Origin: Bacteroidota bacterium
GTDB taxonomy: Bacteria > Bacteroidota > Bacteroidia > B-17B0 > Aurantibacillaceae
Length of the DNA stretch: 30,815 nt
Assembly: GCA_016711805.1 (NCBI GenBank)
Contig: JADJSH010000024.1
Span: forward strand, 1-30,815
Direction of reading: 5' to 3'
Position 1 is the first letter of the stretch; each line of letters opens with the position of its first letter. The notes beneath the pieces are model-generated. The model did not search any database, was not told where the DNA came from, and saw nothing but the letters and a program-made list of their open reading frames with translations. The position numbers and the translations under genes are program-made. Positions 18,851 to 27,755 of the stretch are shown here, piece by piece.

Positions 18851-18994
18851 ATGGAAAGAGAGTACTTAATATCATTTATCTTACTACATAATCCAGCTCA
18901 CGACAAAAAACAACTTGAAGCATTAAGTACCCAATCCTTAGTAATGATTAAAATACAACTTGAATTTGAGCTAATGAGTAAAATCAAAATTTAG
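18851..18994 (+). CDS. Small unrecognised protein (47 aa)
   Basis: Starting at ATG 18851, just after the panD stop, it reads MEREYLISFILLHNPAHDKK and ends LEFELMSKIKI. An earlier in-frame ATG at 18791 would overlap panD by 59 bases and is less likely. No known domain; an amphipathic helix with a hydrophobic patch is the only visible feature. Same strand and spacing as the rest of the operon. Confidence 0.55.
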   Translation: MEREYLISFILLHNPAHDKKQLEALSTQSLVMIKIQLEFELMSKIKI

Positions 18995-19045
18995 ATAGTA
19001 TAGATAGTTTATTAGAGATTAGTAAGATTATTTGACCTTGTTATC

Positions 19046-19249
19046 ATGAAAAAATATATTAAATTAAAAATATCTGATTTTATATTAATAGCATTTGAAT
19101 TGATTTTATGCGGGATATTAATTAATCTAGTTTTATTTAATGATTTCCCAATGGTTTCAGGTTTTTTATTAATCTTGTTTATTTTGATTTCTGTAATATT
19201 AATTATCTATTTATCTTATCGAGAAAGTCAATCAATTAAAAATGAATAA
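19046..19249 (+). CDS. Small two-helix membrane protein (67 aa)
   Basis: Two hydrophobic segments, about residues 10-30 (DFILIAFELILCGILINLVL) and 38-58 (FLLILFILISVILIIYL), joined by a short loop, with a polar tail (SYRESQSIKNE). No family recognised. It overlaps the next small gene by eight bases. The two are probably translated together and may assist the Na+/H+ antiporter downstream. Confidence 0.6.
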   Translation: MKKYIKLKISDFILIAFELILCGILINLVLFNDFPMVSGFLLILFILISVILIIYLSYRESQSIKNE

Positions 19250-19427
19250 GGAGAGATTAATTTACATGCGTATACAACATAATACACCAAATAATTGGTA
19301 TTCGAAGGCATGTCTAAAATGTAAAAAAAAATATACTATCAATAGAATTACCAAGCCCGAAATTGATGAAGAACTAAACTATTGTTTTGATTGTGTCCAA
19401 AAGGATGTTTATGATTACACAGGATAA
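19242..19427 (+). CDS. Small zinc-ribbon-like protein (61 aa)
   Basis: Two CxxC pairs, CLKC near residues 29-32 and CFDC near 48-51, separated by basic residues (KKKYTINRITK), form a likely zinc ribbon. The rest is polar with no membrane segment. A second ATG nine codons in (MRIQHNTPNN) is a possible start. Function unknown; such proteins bind nucleic acid or a partner. It ends 41 bases before the antiporter gene. Confidence 0.6.
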   Translation: MNKERLIYMRIQHNTPNNWYSKACLKCKKKYTINRITKPEIDEELNYCFDCVQKDVYDYTG

Positions 19428-19468
19428 ATGAATTACAATACGTAAATTTTATCTTATCTTTATCTCCT

Positions 19469-20695
19469 ATGTTAGAATTTTTTGCCATTATTATTACTAT
19501 ATCTGCTGTTTTTGGTTACATCAATCACAAATGGTTAAAATTACCTACCACTATTGGCGTTATGCTAATTAGTGTTGTATTGGGTATCGCTTTAAAAATT
19601 ATTGAAACCATCAATCCTACTTATATTTCTCCATTAAGAGATTTTCTAACTGGATTTGACTTTAGTGCATTTGTGCTTGATTTTATTTTATGTTTTTTAT
19701 TATTTGCAGGAGCATTACATGTAAAAATAGGACAGCTGAAAGGCGCTAAAGCAACTGTGTTTTCCTACGCTACTTTAGGTGTTTTAATCTCCACCTTATT
19801 AATTGGCCTAGCAACTCATGTAGTTATTGGTTGGTTTGGCATTCAGCTTGATTTAATTTCCTGTTTTTTATTTGGTTCTTTAATCTCACCTACCGACCCT
19901 ATTGCTGTTATTGGTATTTTATCCAAATACAAAATTCCTCAAAAATTAAAAACTGAAATTATTGGTGAATCATTATTTAACGATGGTGTTGGAGTAGTAA
20001 TTTTTGCTGTTATTTATTCGATTATATTGGGCGGTATAGAAGCCTTTACCCTTGGCAATATATTTGAAATATTTGCGGTAGAAGTTTTTGGCGGCATTGG
20101 TATTGGTTTATTAATTGGCTATGCAGGATACTTTTTAATGAAATCAATAGACCATTACCAAACCGAAATTTTAATGACGCTTGCTGTTGTTACAGGTGGT
20201 TACACCATAGCCTCACATTTTCACGCATCAGGCCCTTTGGCTATGGTAGTTGCAGGTTTAATTATTGGAAATAAAGGAAAAGAATTTGCGATGTCGGACA
20301 CTACAGCAGAATATGTAGATAAATTTTGGGAGTTGATTGATGAAATTTGCAATACGATTTTATTTGTTTTAATGGGCTTAGAAATCTTTTTAGTGCCTTA
20401 CGATACAAATTATATTTTAATAGGTTCTATACTTGTTATTGTTGCATTACTTGGACGTTACATTTCTTTACTTCCTGCATTCTTTTTATTTAATAGAAAC
20501 GAAACAAGAAAGCGTTTGAATTTAGCCGTACTTACTTGGGGAGGATTAAGAGGTGGTATTTCTATTGCTTTAGCTTTATCTCTTACTAATAAAATAGAAG
20601 GCAGCAGTTTGTTTATTGTTAGCACATATTGTATTGTATTATTTTCGATATTGGTTCAGGGACTGAGTATAAAAAAATTACTATCTAAATATTAG
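19469..20695 (+). CDS. CPA1-type Na+/H+ antiporter (NhaP-like)
   Basis: An intact 408-residue integral membrane protein with about twelve helices. Ion-binding motifs of the CPA1 family are present: SPTDPIAVIG at 140-149 and GESLFNDGVGVV at 166-177 (the N-D pair of the transport site). A late motif TWGGLRGGISIALALSL is also typical of NhaP/NHE proteins. It exchanges Na+ or K+ for protons across the inner membrane. It ends the rightward operon and, with the ClC and DUF389 genes of the divergent operon, suggests a role in ion or pH balance. No C-terminal regulatory domain. Confidence 0.93.
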   Translation: MLEFFAIIITISAVFGYINHKWLKLPTTIGVMLISVVLGIALKIIETINPTYISPLRDFLTGFDFSAFVLDFILCFLLFAGALHVKIGQLKGAKATVFSYATLGVLISTLLIGLATHVVIGWFGIQLDLISCFLFGSLISPTDPIAVIGILSKYKIPQKLKTEIIGESLFNDGVGVVIFAVIYSIILGGIEAFTLGNIFEIFAVEVFGGIGIGLLIGYAGYFLMKSIDHYQTEILMTLAVVTGGYTIASHFHASGPLAMVVAGLIIGNKGKEFAMSDTTAEYVDKFWELIDEICNTILFVLMGLEIFLVPYDTNYILIGSILVIVALLGRYISLLPAFFLFNRNETRKRLNLAVLTWGGLRGGISIALALSLTNKIEGSSLFIVSTYCIVLFSILVQGLSIKKLLSKY

Positions 20696-20793
20696 CTATT
20701 TATGAAACCAAATTCGAATTGCACCATGCGCAAAAAATTCTTAAGCAATAAATGCTCTCTATGAGTTATTCAAAAGTATAAAATACACTAATT

Positions 20794-21087
20794 TTAGTCT
20801 TTAAATAATCTTAATTTATTTTGAGTTTCAATTAATTCCTTTTGTAAACTATTCATACGTTTCAATAAATGAGAAATCACATCTATACCTTCCATATTAA
20901 TATCTAACTCATAATGCATACGCATCATTTTTTCAACCTCTTTTAATTGCTCTTGATGCAAATATTTTTGGTCATCATGAATAATCACTTCAATTAATCC
21001 AAATTGATGTAAAGAATCAATAAATGAAAACTCAATTTCATGATTAGCACAAAAATGTTCTATTAATATTAAATCTCTAGTTTCCAT
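20794..21087 (-). CDS. cbpM: Chaperone modulator CbpM
   Basis: A 97-residue MerR-like helical protein (RDLILIEHFCANHEIEFSFI at the start, then VIIHDDQKYLHQEQLKEVEK and LDINMEGIDVISHLLKRM, with a coiled-coil tail). CbpM binds the J domain of CbpA and blocks its activity. It overlaps the end of cbpA by 11 bases, the usual arrangement of this pair. Intact. Confidence 0.9.
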   Translation of the reverse strand: METRDLILIEHFCANHEIEFSFIDSLHQFGLIEVIIHDDQKYLHQEQLKEVEKMMRMHYELDINMEGIDVISHLLKRMNSLQKELIETQNKLRLFKD

Positions 21088-21988
21088 TTGTTCTCAATTT
21101 AGATAATTCAGTAAATAATTCCTTTTCTTTTTCAGTTAAATTAGTAGGAAGTTTAACATTGTATGTTATATATAAATCACCAAACTCACCTTCTTTTTTA
21201 TAAACAGGAAATCCTTTGCCTTTTAATTTAACCTTTGTATTACTTTGCGTTTCTGGCGCAACTTTTAACTTTACTTTTCCATCCAAAGTATCTACTTGTA
21301 AACCACCTCCTAACATAGCTGTATATAAATCTAAATCTACAGTAGCATATAAATTACTTCCTTCTCGTTTAAATTTAGGATGATTTGCGATCGTAAACGT
21401 AATATATAAATCCCCATTTGGTCCGCCATTTGCACCAGGAGTTCCATGGCCTGCAATTTTAATCACTTGCCCATTTTCAACACCAGCAGGAATAGTTAAA
21501 CGAATACTTTTACCATTAATTGTTAATGTTTGTTGTTGTGATTTATAAACATCCATTAAATTCAAATGTAATTCGGCATTCAAATCCTGACCTCTGAATT
21601 TCGTTTGTTTGGTCATCCCTCCGGCACTAGATCCATACATTGATTCAAAAAATTCAGAGAAGTCTCCAGAAAAATCTCCACCACTGCCTCCATAGAATTG
21701 TTGTCCGCCACCACTGGTTCGTGATTGAGATTGTTGTTGATTCGCTTTTTCAAACTCATCCGCATGCTTCCAATCCTTACCATACTTATCGTATTTCTTT
21801 CTTTTTTCAGGATCGCTTAAAACCTCATTGGCTTCGTTTATTTGCTGAAATTTCTTTTTAGCATTCTCATCATTCGGATTTAAATCGGGATGATACTTTC
21901 GAGCCAACTTACGATAAGCAGCTTTAATATCTGCCTCAGTAGAAGTTTTTTGAATTTCTAATATTTTATAGTAATCAATGAATTCCAT
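21077..21988 (-). CDS. cbpA: DnaJ-type co-chaperone CbpA
   Basis: 303 residues: J domain 1-70 with H33-P34-D35, a glycine-rich linker with GGGQQFYGGSGGDFSG, and two C-terminal beta domains (IRLTIPAGVENGQVIKIAGH, GGGLQVDTLDGKVKLKVAP, KLKGKGFPVY). No CxxCxGxG zinc domain, so it is CbpA-type rather than DnaJ. It stimulates DnaK and helps it hold unfolded proteins, often under starvation or stress. Directly followed by its inhibitor cbpM. Intact; upstream sequence is partly lost in the low-complexity block. Confidence 0.93.
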   Translation of the reverse strand: MEFIDYYKILEIQKTSTEADIKAAYRKLARKYHPDLNPNDENAKKKFQQINEANEVLSDPEKRKKYDKYGKDWKHADEFEKANQQQSQSRTSGGGQQFYGGSGGDFSGDFSEFFESMYGSSAGGMTKQTKFRGQDLNAELHLNLMDVYKSQQQTLTINGKSIRLTIPAGVENGQVIKIAGHGTPGANGGPNGDLYITFTIANHPKFKREGSNLYATVDLDLYTAMLGGGLQVDTLDGKVKLKVAPETQSNTKVKLKGKGFPVYKKEGEFGDLYITYNVKLPTNLTEKEKELFTELSKLRTNGN

Positions 21989-22120
21989 AATAATTGTATT
22001 AAATCATGTACTATATATAAATGAACAGTAATAAGATAAAGTTAGATATAAAACTTTCAAATAGCAGTTTTATTTACTGACAATAATCATCAAATGAACT
22101 GATTATAGTTGCTGAAAAAA

Positions 22121-22980
22121 AACAAAAAAATTTTTTGTTTTATTCAAATATTTTTTTTTTTTTTTTTTTATTAAAAAAAAAAAAAAATTGTGGCAAAAAA
22201 CAAAAAAAATTTATTTTATTTTAGGGGGTTTTTTTAATTTTTTAAATTAAATGAAAAAAAATAAAAAATTTATTAAAAAAAAAAAAAAATAACATAAAAT
22301 TTTTAAAATTTAAAAAATTTTAAAAAAATTAAAAAAAATAAAAAAAAAAATAAAATTTAAAAAAAAATAAAAAAAAAATTAATAAAAAAAAAAAAAAAAA
22401 AAAAAATATAAAAAATAAAAAATAATTTAAAATATAGATTTTAAAAATTTTTTTTTAGGAATTTTTGAATGTTCAAAATTCAAAAAAGGGGGATGTGGAA
22501 AAAGGTTTAAAGATTATAAGAATTTATTGGGGTGAGTAAGGGGGAAGGTAAGTTGTTAAATTAGTTAAGAAAAGGGGGATGGTTTAAAGGGGTGTTTCAA
22601 AAAATTTGGTGAATAAATTTATTGGGAAAAAAAAAAAAAAAAAAAAATTAAAAAAAAAATTAAAAAAAAAAAATAAATTAAGGATTTTTTGAGGGATTTA
22701 AAATTAAGGGAGGGTTTGGGGAAAAAAAAAAAAGGGAGGAGGAAATAAGTTTTAAAAAAGAAAAAAGGGAAAAAAATTTAAAAAAAAGGGGGAAAGGGAA
22801 AGGTGGTTTTAAATGGGGAAAAAAAGGGGGAAATTAAATTTTTTAAAAAATGGGAAAAGGGGAAGGTAAAGGGGGGGGGTTAAGTGTAAGTTAAAGAAAA
22901 ATGGGAAAAAAATTTTTTTACAAATTATTTAAAAAAAAATTTTAAAAAAATTTTAAGGGATTGGGTTTAAAAAAAAAAAC
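22121..22980. repeat. Low-complexity, almost C-free A/T/G block
   Basis: About 860 bases made of runs of A, T and later G, with only a few C. The first part is A/T runs; from about 22440 there are repeated GGGG and AAAA runs without exact repeat units. The block cuts into the 3' end of the methyltransferase gene at 22942 and contains no credible gene. I think it is damaged or low-quality sequence, though a true simple-sequence region cannot be excluded. Confidence 0.7.
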
Positions 22981-23436
22981 TTCAAAATCAAAAAATCGGC
23001 GAGTACCTTTTTTGTAATTCTCATACTCATTGTACTTTTCAATCAAAAGAGATTCCTCATACTTTGATTTATAATAAAATAAAATGAGTAATATAAATGA
23101 AATCACTAATTGCCAATAACTACCAGTATAAAAAGAAATGCCAATAGCTGCCATAAATATCCCTGAGTAAATTGGATGGCGAACATATTTATACAATCCT
23201 GTATTAATTAAAACACCATTTTCTTTAGGTGTTGGAAATGGAGTTAGGTTTTTACTTAATTGTAAAATGGCAATTAAAATAATTAAAAAGCCAAGTATTG
23301 AAACAATTGCTCCAGCATATTTAACGATAAGTGGGGTTTGAAATACATTCGAGAAAAAAGGAATATAAAAAATGGTCAATAAAATAAATTGAATGGTAAC
23401 AAGCAATAGGTCTTTTCTTTTTATCTTATAACCCAT
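22942..23436 (-). CDS. Isoprenylcysteine carboxyl methyltransferase-family membrane protein, 3' end damaged
   Basis: About 150 credible residues with four membrane helices. The family signature is clear: GVLINTGLYKYVRHPIYSGI and KYEESLLIEKYNEYENYKKG (SAM-binding region of the ICMT/PEMT fold), then RRFFDF near the end. Bacterial members methylate small substrates or lipids; the substrate is unknown. The last residues (VFFFKPNPLKFF) are read from the low-complexity block and are probably wrong. Its ATG is 8 bases after the multicopper oxidase stop, so the two are co-transcribed. Confidence 0.85.
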   Translation of the reverse strand: MGYKIKRKDLLLVTIQFILLTIFYIPFFSNVFQTPLIVKYAGAIVSILGFLIILIAILQLSKNLTPFPTPKENGVLINTGLYKYVRHPIYSGIFMAAIGISFYTGSYWQLVISFILLILFYYKSKYEESLLIEKYNEYENYKKGTRRFFDFEVFFFKPNPLKFF

Positions 23437-23444
23437 GATTAAAA

Positions 23445-25167
23445 TTATTTAATCAAATTTAGCTTTTTATATACAATTCCTTGAGTTGTTTTAACTTCTA
23501 TAAAATAAATACCTGAAGGTTGATTATCTGTATTTAAACTTACTTCTGTATCATTCAGTTTATTTTTACTAAAAATTAATTTACCAGAGTAAGTCATATA
23601 AAGTTACATCTACTATTTTCTCTTTAGAATTAAACTTTAATATCACTTTATCCGAAGCTGGATTAGGAAAAACTACTAAATCATTTGAATCAGAGTCAAT
23701 TTCCTTAAGGCCAACAGTAGTTGGACAAATGACATTAAATTGCCCCATCATTCCATCATCTTCATGCGGTAACATGTGGCAGTGGTACATATAAGTAGCC
23801 ATTGAATCACAAAATGTTTCAAATTTGGCAATAAATTTAATAAACTGTCCGCCTCCTGGCACTAACACCACATCTTTTCTTCCAGCCATATTTGCTGGTG
23901 GGGCAACTCCGTTAATTTCTGTAATATAAAATTGTACGTCATGAATATGAAATGGATGTGCAATTGGTGTTGAATTTATTAATGTCCAAACTTCGATATT
24001 ATCAAATGGAATTGAATAATTAATCACATCCATATCAAAATGTGAATTATTAATCATAAATGGACCTTGTATAGCTGTAGGCCCCATATTAACAGGCATA
24101 AATGTCAATGTTCTTGTAGCATTGAGACTCCCAATAGACCATGGAGTATTTGTTGTTAAAGTAGTTGGGATTGTAGTAACAGGCGATGATGTTGGAGCCA
24201 CAACATTAAAAGTCATTAATTTAAAATCAGCTCCATTTAACACATTTGCTGTATATCCTGGAATTGTTTGTCCCGCTCCCATACCAGGTTGTAAAGCACC
24301 ATAAATGGCGCTGATAAATTCGGAAGCATAACTCATTAAATTAATTGTTTGACCATTTTTACCAGAAAAATCCACTAAAATCTCAGCCCTCTCTCCTGGC
24401 GCTAATCTCAATCTAGTTAAAGCAACTGGAGCATCTAATAACCCTCCATCCGTTCCGATTTGAAAAAAAGATAAATTTCCTTGTAGACCAACATTGTACA
24501 CTCTTTCAGAAGAAGCATTTAATAATCTGAATCTCACCACCTGAGCCGGTGATGGTAAATAAGCATTAACCGTTCCATTAACTAACATCACACTATCAGA
24601 TGCATTATCAATTACTATTTGCTTAGTAGCATCAAAACATTTAGATTGAATTACTAAAGGAAAATCATCCGTGCCGTATGTTCTTGGTAGATTTAATGTT
24701 CTCTCTGTAGAATCTCTAACAATAATTAACCCTGCTGCTCCCATAGAAGCATGCATATTGGTCATCATGTGTAAATGTGGGTGATACCAATACATCGCAG
24801 CGTGATCACGAACTTTAAACTTAGGGTTCCAAATAGTACTTGGAGGTATAACCATATGAGGTCCGCCATCATTCATTGCTGATACATGTAAACCATGCCA
24901 ATGAATCGTAGTTGTATCCATTAATTGATTATTGACATTCATACTAACAGAATCGCCTTTATTTAAAAACAAAGTAGGTCCTAAATATTTAGCATTAACA
25001 CCAAATGTATTAGTAGTATAACCAGGATAAAACACATTGGATGTATCTAAAATATTTAAATTAAAAGTTGTGCCAGACATTGTATCTGGAATCGCTAAGA
25101 GATTTTGACTTTTAGAAATAGTTGCAGAAAAGAATAGAGAAGATAAGATCAGTAAAACTTTTTTCAT
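23445..25167 (-). CDS. Multicopper oxidase with type IX secretion sorting domain (one frame slip)
   Basis: An exported copper oxidase of the CueO/CotA/bilirubin oxidase type: MKKVLLILSSLFFSATISKS is the signal peptide. Copper ligands: HWHGLH at 89-94, YHPHLH at 128-133, HPFHIH at 404-409 and HCHMLPHEDDGMM at 462-474. A C-terminal sorting domain begins at FPNPASDKVI (500) and, after one base is removed near 23594, continues to SGIYFIEVKT and KKLNLIK, ending at 23445. So it is secreted by the type IX system. The longer start at 25227 would run over the Crp/Fnr-type box at 25220, so ATG 25167 is preferred. Likely substrates are Cu(I), Fe(II) or phenols. Confidence 0.92.
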
Positions 25168-25190
25168 GGTTATAAGTTTATTAGGCATTG

Positions 25191-25198
25191 TGAATGTA
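25191..25198 (-). promoter_or_regulatory. -7-like promoter element of the multicopper oxidase
   Basis: TACATTCA on the minus strand, a partial TAnnTTTG match, exactly 21 bases after the box at 25220-25235. Confidence 0.5.
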
Positions 25199-25219
25199 AA
25201 AAAAATAAAATAACTACTG

Positions 25220-25235
25220 TGTGACAAATGTTACA
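25220..25235 (-). promoter_or_regulatory. Crp/Fnr-type box of the multicopper oxidase
   Basis: TGTAACATTTGTCACA on the minus strand, a near-perfect palindrome of the shared motif, 52 bases before the chosen ATG. Confidence 0.7.
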
Positions 25236-25245
25236 TTTCAATATA

Positions 25246-25557
25246 TTACTCCCAACCAAAAGTTCCACCGCAAAGCCAATATGCGTTTTTAAATCCATAT
25301 TCTATTAGTTTCTGAGAAGCATCGGTAGATCTTCCGCCGCCCTTTCCGCAAGCAGTTACTATTATATCATTTTTATCAAATAATTGGTTAGCTATTTCTA
25401 TTTGAGACAATTCTATATGAATAGCTCCCGGAATATGACATTCTTCAAATTCCGCTCTACTTCTTACATCAATAATTTTAACTTGTTGTTTTTTTATAAC
25501 AATAAATTGTTTCAATTCAGCTAAAGGCAAACAATGTTTAAGCGATACATTCTCCAT
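25246..25557 (-). CDS. Single-domain rhodanese with a seven-residue (CX5R) loop
   Basis: 103 residues from ATG 25557 (MENVSLKHCLPLAELKQF), which overlaps the end of the MFS gene by 20 bases. The rhodanese fold is clear: VKIIDVRSRAEFEECHIPGA, then the active loop ACGKGGGRSTD and YWLCGGTFGW at the end. The loop is C-X5-R, one residue longer than the usual CX4R of sulfurtransferases and equal in length to Cdc25 phosphatases and arsenate reductases of this fold. It may act on a larger anion or a different persulfide. Extra cysteines at HC, EC and LC. An upstream ATG at 25608 is less likely. Confidence 0.85.
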   Translation of the reverse strand: MENVSLKHCLPLAELKQFIVIKKQQVKIIDVRSRAEFEECHIPGAIHIELSQIEIANQLFDKNDIIVTACGKGGGRSTDASQKLIEYGFKNAYWLCGGTFGWE

Positions 25558-26809
25558 GTGATTTATTTTTAGATGATAAAAAACTCCATAATTTTTTAGA
25601 ACCATCATTTTGACATTTCATTCTGTATTGAATGATGAATGATGATAAAACCGTTAAAAATCCAATTGAAATAATTGAGGCATTAATGCCTAAAGCATCT
25701 GCGATAATTCCAGTTAAAATAGCTCCAATGGCATATCCCAAATCTCTCCACAAACGAAAAATTCCCAAACTTTTTGGTCTATCTATGGGATTTGTATTTT
25801 CAGCAACCGTTGCTAAAAACGTAGGATATACCATCGCTGTTCCCCAACCTAAAATAACGGATAAGAAAATGTAATGAGTCATTGTTTGAGCCCAAGGCAT
25901 TATTAATAAAGCTATTCCTTGCAATAACATACCTGTAAACAACATATCTTTCTTACAAAAATAATCTGCCATTTTACCAGTTACTAATTGTCCTAAGCCC
26001 CACACTGCTGGATACGTTGCCGTAATTATTCCTATTTGCTCTAAACTAAAATTCTTTTGAAATAGAAGAATAGGAAAAATTCCCCACACCATACCATCAT
26101 TCAAATTATTAATTAAACCAGCTTGTGTTACGGAGCCTAAATTTTTATTTTTCCAAGTGGTATCAAAAAAAACATGTTTCAGCAAAGGAATAGTGCTTGA
26201 ATCAGATTCTTTAGCAACATGATGCTTGGTGTCTTTTATCAAAAACCAGCTTCCAAATAAACCTAATATTGATAAAACAATTCCAATCATAAACGGATAA
26301 GGTCTTAACCCATATTCTCCTGCAATCCATCCAGTTAAAAATGCAACAATTGCAACTGCTAAGTATCCCGCAAATTCATTTAAACCCATGGCAAATCCTC
26401 TGTGCTTTTCGCCCACTAAATCAATCTTCATAACTACGGTGCTGCTCCATGTTAAACCTTGATTAATACCTAATAACACATTAGCGGCAATAATCCAATT
26501 CCAATGATTAGCAAACATTAAAATAAAAGGAACTGGTAAAGCAAATAACCAACCAATCACTAACAGATTTTTTCGGCCAACTTTATTAGCTAAAGACCCA
26601 GTAAAATAATTAGTAATCGCTTTTACAATACCAAATACAATAATAAACGATAAGATAGCGGTTTTAGCAGCAATGTGAAATTCATCTTCAGCTATTTGAG
26701 GGAGAATGGCTCTCTCTAACCCAACCATACCACCAACAAAGGCATTAATAATAACCAATAAAGTAAATTGCTTCCAGTTTTCTTTTAGTCCTAATTTAAT
26801 GGTTTCCAT
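25538..26809 (-). CDS. Major facilitator superfamily transporter
   Basis: An intact 423-residue, 12-helix MFS protein. Landmarks: NAFVGGMVGLERAILPQIAE near the start, GSLANKVGRKNLLVIGW (the loop 2-3 motif A), MGLNEFAGYLAVAI and a late IFRLWRDLGYAIGAIL. The substrate cannot be read from sequence. It follows the Crp/Fnr regulator by 52 bases and overlaps the rhodanese gene, so regulator, transporter and sulfurtransferase form one unit; export of a sulfur compound or metal is possible. Confidence 0.9.
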   Translation of the reverse strand: METIKLGLKENWKQFTLLVIINAFVGGMVGLERAILPQIAEDEFHIAAKTAILSFIIVFGIVKAITNYFTGSLANKVGRKNLLVIGWLFALPVPFILMFANHWNWIIAANVLLGINQGLTWSSTVVMKIDLVGEKHRGFAMGLNEFAGYLAVAIVAFLTGWIAGEYGLRPYPFMIGIVLSILGLFGSWFLIKDTKHHVAKESDSSTIPLLKHVFFDTTWKNKNLGSVTQAGLINNLNDGMVWGIFPILLFQKNFSLEQIGIITATYPAVWGLGQLVTGKMADYFCKKDMLFTGMLLQGIALLIMPWAQTMTHYIFLSVILGWGTAMVYPTFLATVAENTNPIDRPKSLGIFRLWRDLGYAIGAILTGIIADALGINASIISIGFLTVLSSFIIQYRMKCQNDGSKKLWSFLSSKNKSHGECIA

Positions 26810-26861
26810 ATCACAAAATTAGGGTGAGTAAAACCAGAACTACTTTACATATGATAAGAAA

Positions 26862-27425
26862 TTATTTTTGAGCTCGGATTCTACTCAAGCTAACAGGAGT
26901 AATTCCTAAATAAGAGGCTATATATTTTAATGGCACTCTTTTTAAAACATCTTTGTGTTCCTTTAATAAATCATGGTAACGTTCGTCAGCTGTGTGAAAC
27001 TGTAAACTTTCAATACGATTAACCGTGTTCACATAAGATGCTTCTATGATTTTACGAAATAAGCGTTCTAAATCATGATGGGTATCAAATAATTGAAATA
27101 ATTTATTTGAATCAATCGCAATTAAAGAAGAATCTTCAATGGCTTGGATAGCTTTTAAAGAAGGCTTTCCTGTAAATAAACTTTCAGCTCTAGCAACAAA
27201 GGCATTTTCAAATTCAAAACTCTCTGTGATGTCAATATCTTCTTTAAAATAATAAATACGAACGCAACCTTCTTTTACAAAATAAATAGTTTTACACGTA
27301 TGCCCAATCAATTGCACATCCGTTCCTTTTTGAAATTGAACTTCTTTACTAATTTCTAACAAAGCCTTTTCGGCTTCTTTTGAAATAGGATGGATAGATT
27401 GAATATGTTTTAAAAGAGATTTCAA
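26862..27425 (-). CDS. Crp/Fnr-family transcription regulator (short)
   Basis: 187 residues: a cyclic-nucleotide-type barrel (KGTDVQLIGHTCKTIYFVKE, GCVRIYYFKED, ENAFVARAESLFTGKPS), a dimer helix, and a C-terminal helix-turn-helix VPLKYIASYLGITPVSLSRI. It ends right after the recognition helix (RAQK), as is common for Bacteroidota members. No Fe-S cysteine cluster. It is the nearest regulator to most of the TGTnACA-type boxes and is the best candidate to bind them, but the Crp/Fnr protein at 17809 cannot be ruled out. Confidence 0.92.
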   Translation of the reverse strand: MKSLLKHIQSIHPISKEAEKALLEISKEVQFQKGTDVQLIGHTCKTIYFVKEGCVRIYYFKEDIDITESFEFENAFVARAESLFTGKPSLKAIQAIEDSSLIAIDSNKLFQLFDTHHDLERLFRKIIEASYVNTVNRIESLQFHTADERYHDLLKEHKDVLKRVPLKYIASYLGITPVSLSRIRAQK

Positions 27426-27469
27426 TTTTTAATGATAACTAAAAGTAAGCTATTTATTGATTATATAAA

Positions 27470-27503
27470 ACAACAAAGCCTCTAATATTAGAGGCTTTGT
27501 TGT
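27470..27503. terminator. Long perfect-palindrome bidirectional terminator
   Basis: A perfect 34-base palindrome: ACAACAAAGCCTCTAA followed by TA and its complement half. It lies between the DUF2892 gene stop at 27524 and the Crp/Fnr gene start at 27425, so it ends the upstream unit and isolates the regulator. Confidence 0.85.
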
Positions 27504-27523
27504 AAACTTTAAAATATCAAAGT

Positions 27524-27730
27524 TTATTTATCTTTAGGACATGTATTTACTCTAACTAAGGTGTAAAGTGGGCAAAAACTAATTAAACTTGTTAAAACAA
27601 ATACACCAGCTAATACTAAGAGTACAATACCTAGTGTTCCTGAAATAACGTTTGTAAAGAATAATACAGCAATTACAATTGCAACAAGTATTCTAATAAT
27701 CTTGTCGATGTTACCCATGTTTTTTTTCAT
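27524..27730 (-). CDS. DUF2892 (YgaP-like) small membrane protein
   Basis: 68 residues: MKKNMGNIDKIIRILVAIVI, a second helix GTLGIVLLVLAGVFVLTSLI, and SFCPLYTLVRVNTCPKDK with two conserved cysteines (FCPLYTL and NTC). DUF2892 is the membrane part of E. coli YgaP, where it is fused to a rhodanese. Here it stands alone behind its own Crp/Fnr-type promoter and before a terminator. It may carry thiocyanate or sulfane sulfur through the membrane, by analogy with YgaP. Start MKKN or MGNI cannot be told apart. Confidence 0.9.
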   Translation of the reverse strand: MKKNMGNIDKIIRILVAIVIAVLFFTNVISGTLGIVLLVLAGVFVLTSLISFCPLYTLVRVNTCPKDK

Positions 27731-27755
27731 AATATGTATGTTTTTTAATTTGACA

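Noticed and set aside
22121..22980. Replication origin or recombination site in the A/T-rich block
   Set aside because: No DnaA boxes, ordered repeats or neighbouring replication genes; damage to the adjacent gene argues for bad sequence.
25168..25227. Longer N-terminus for the multicopper oxidase
   Set aside because: It would hide the signal peptide start MKKVLL and translate over the Crp/Fnr-type box and -7 element.
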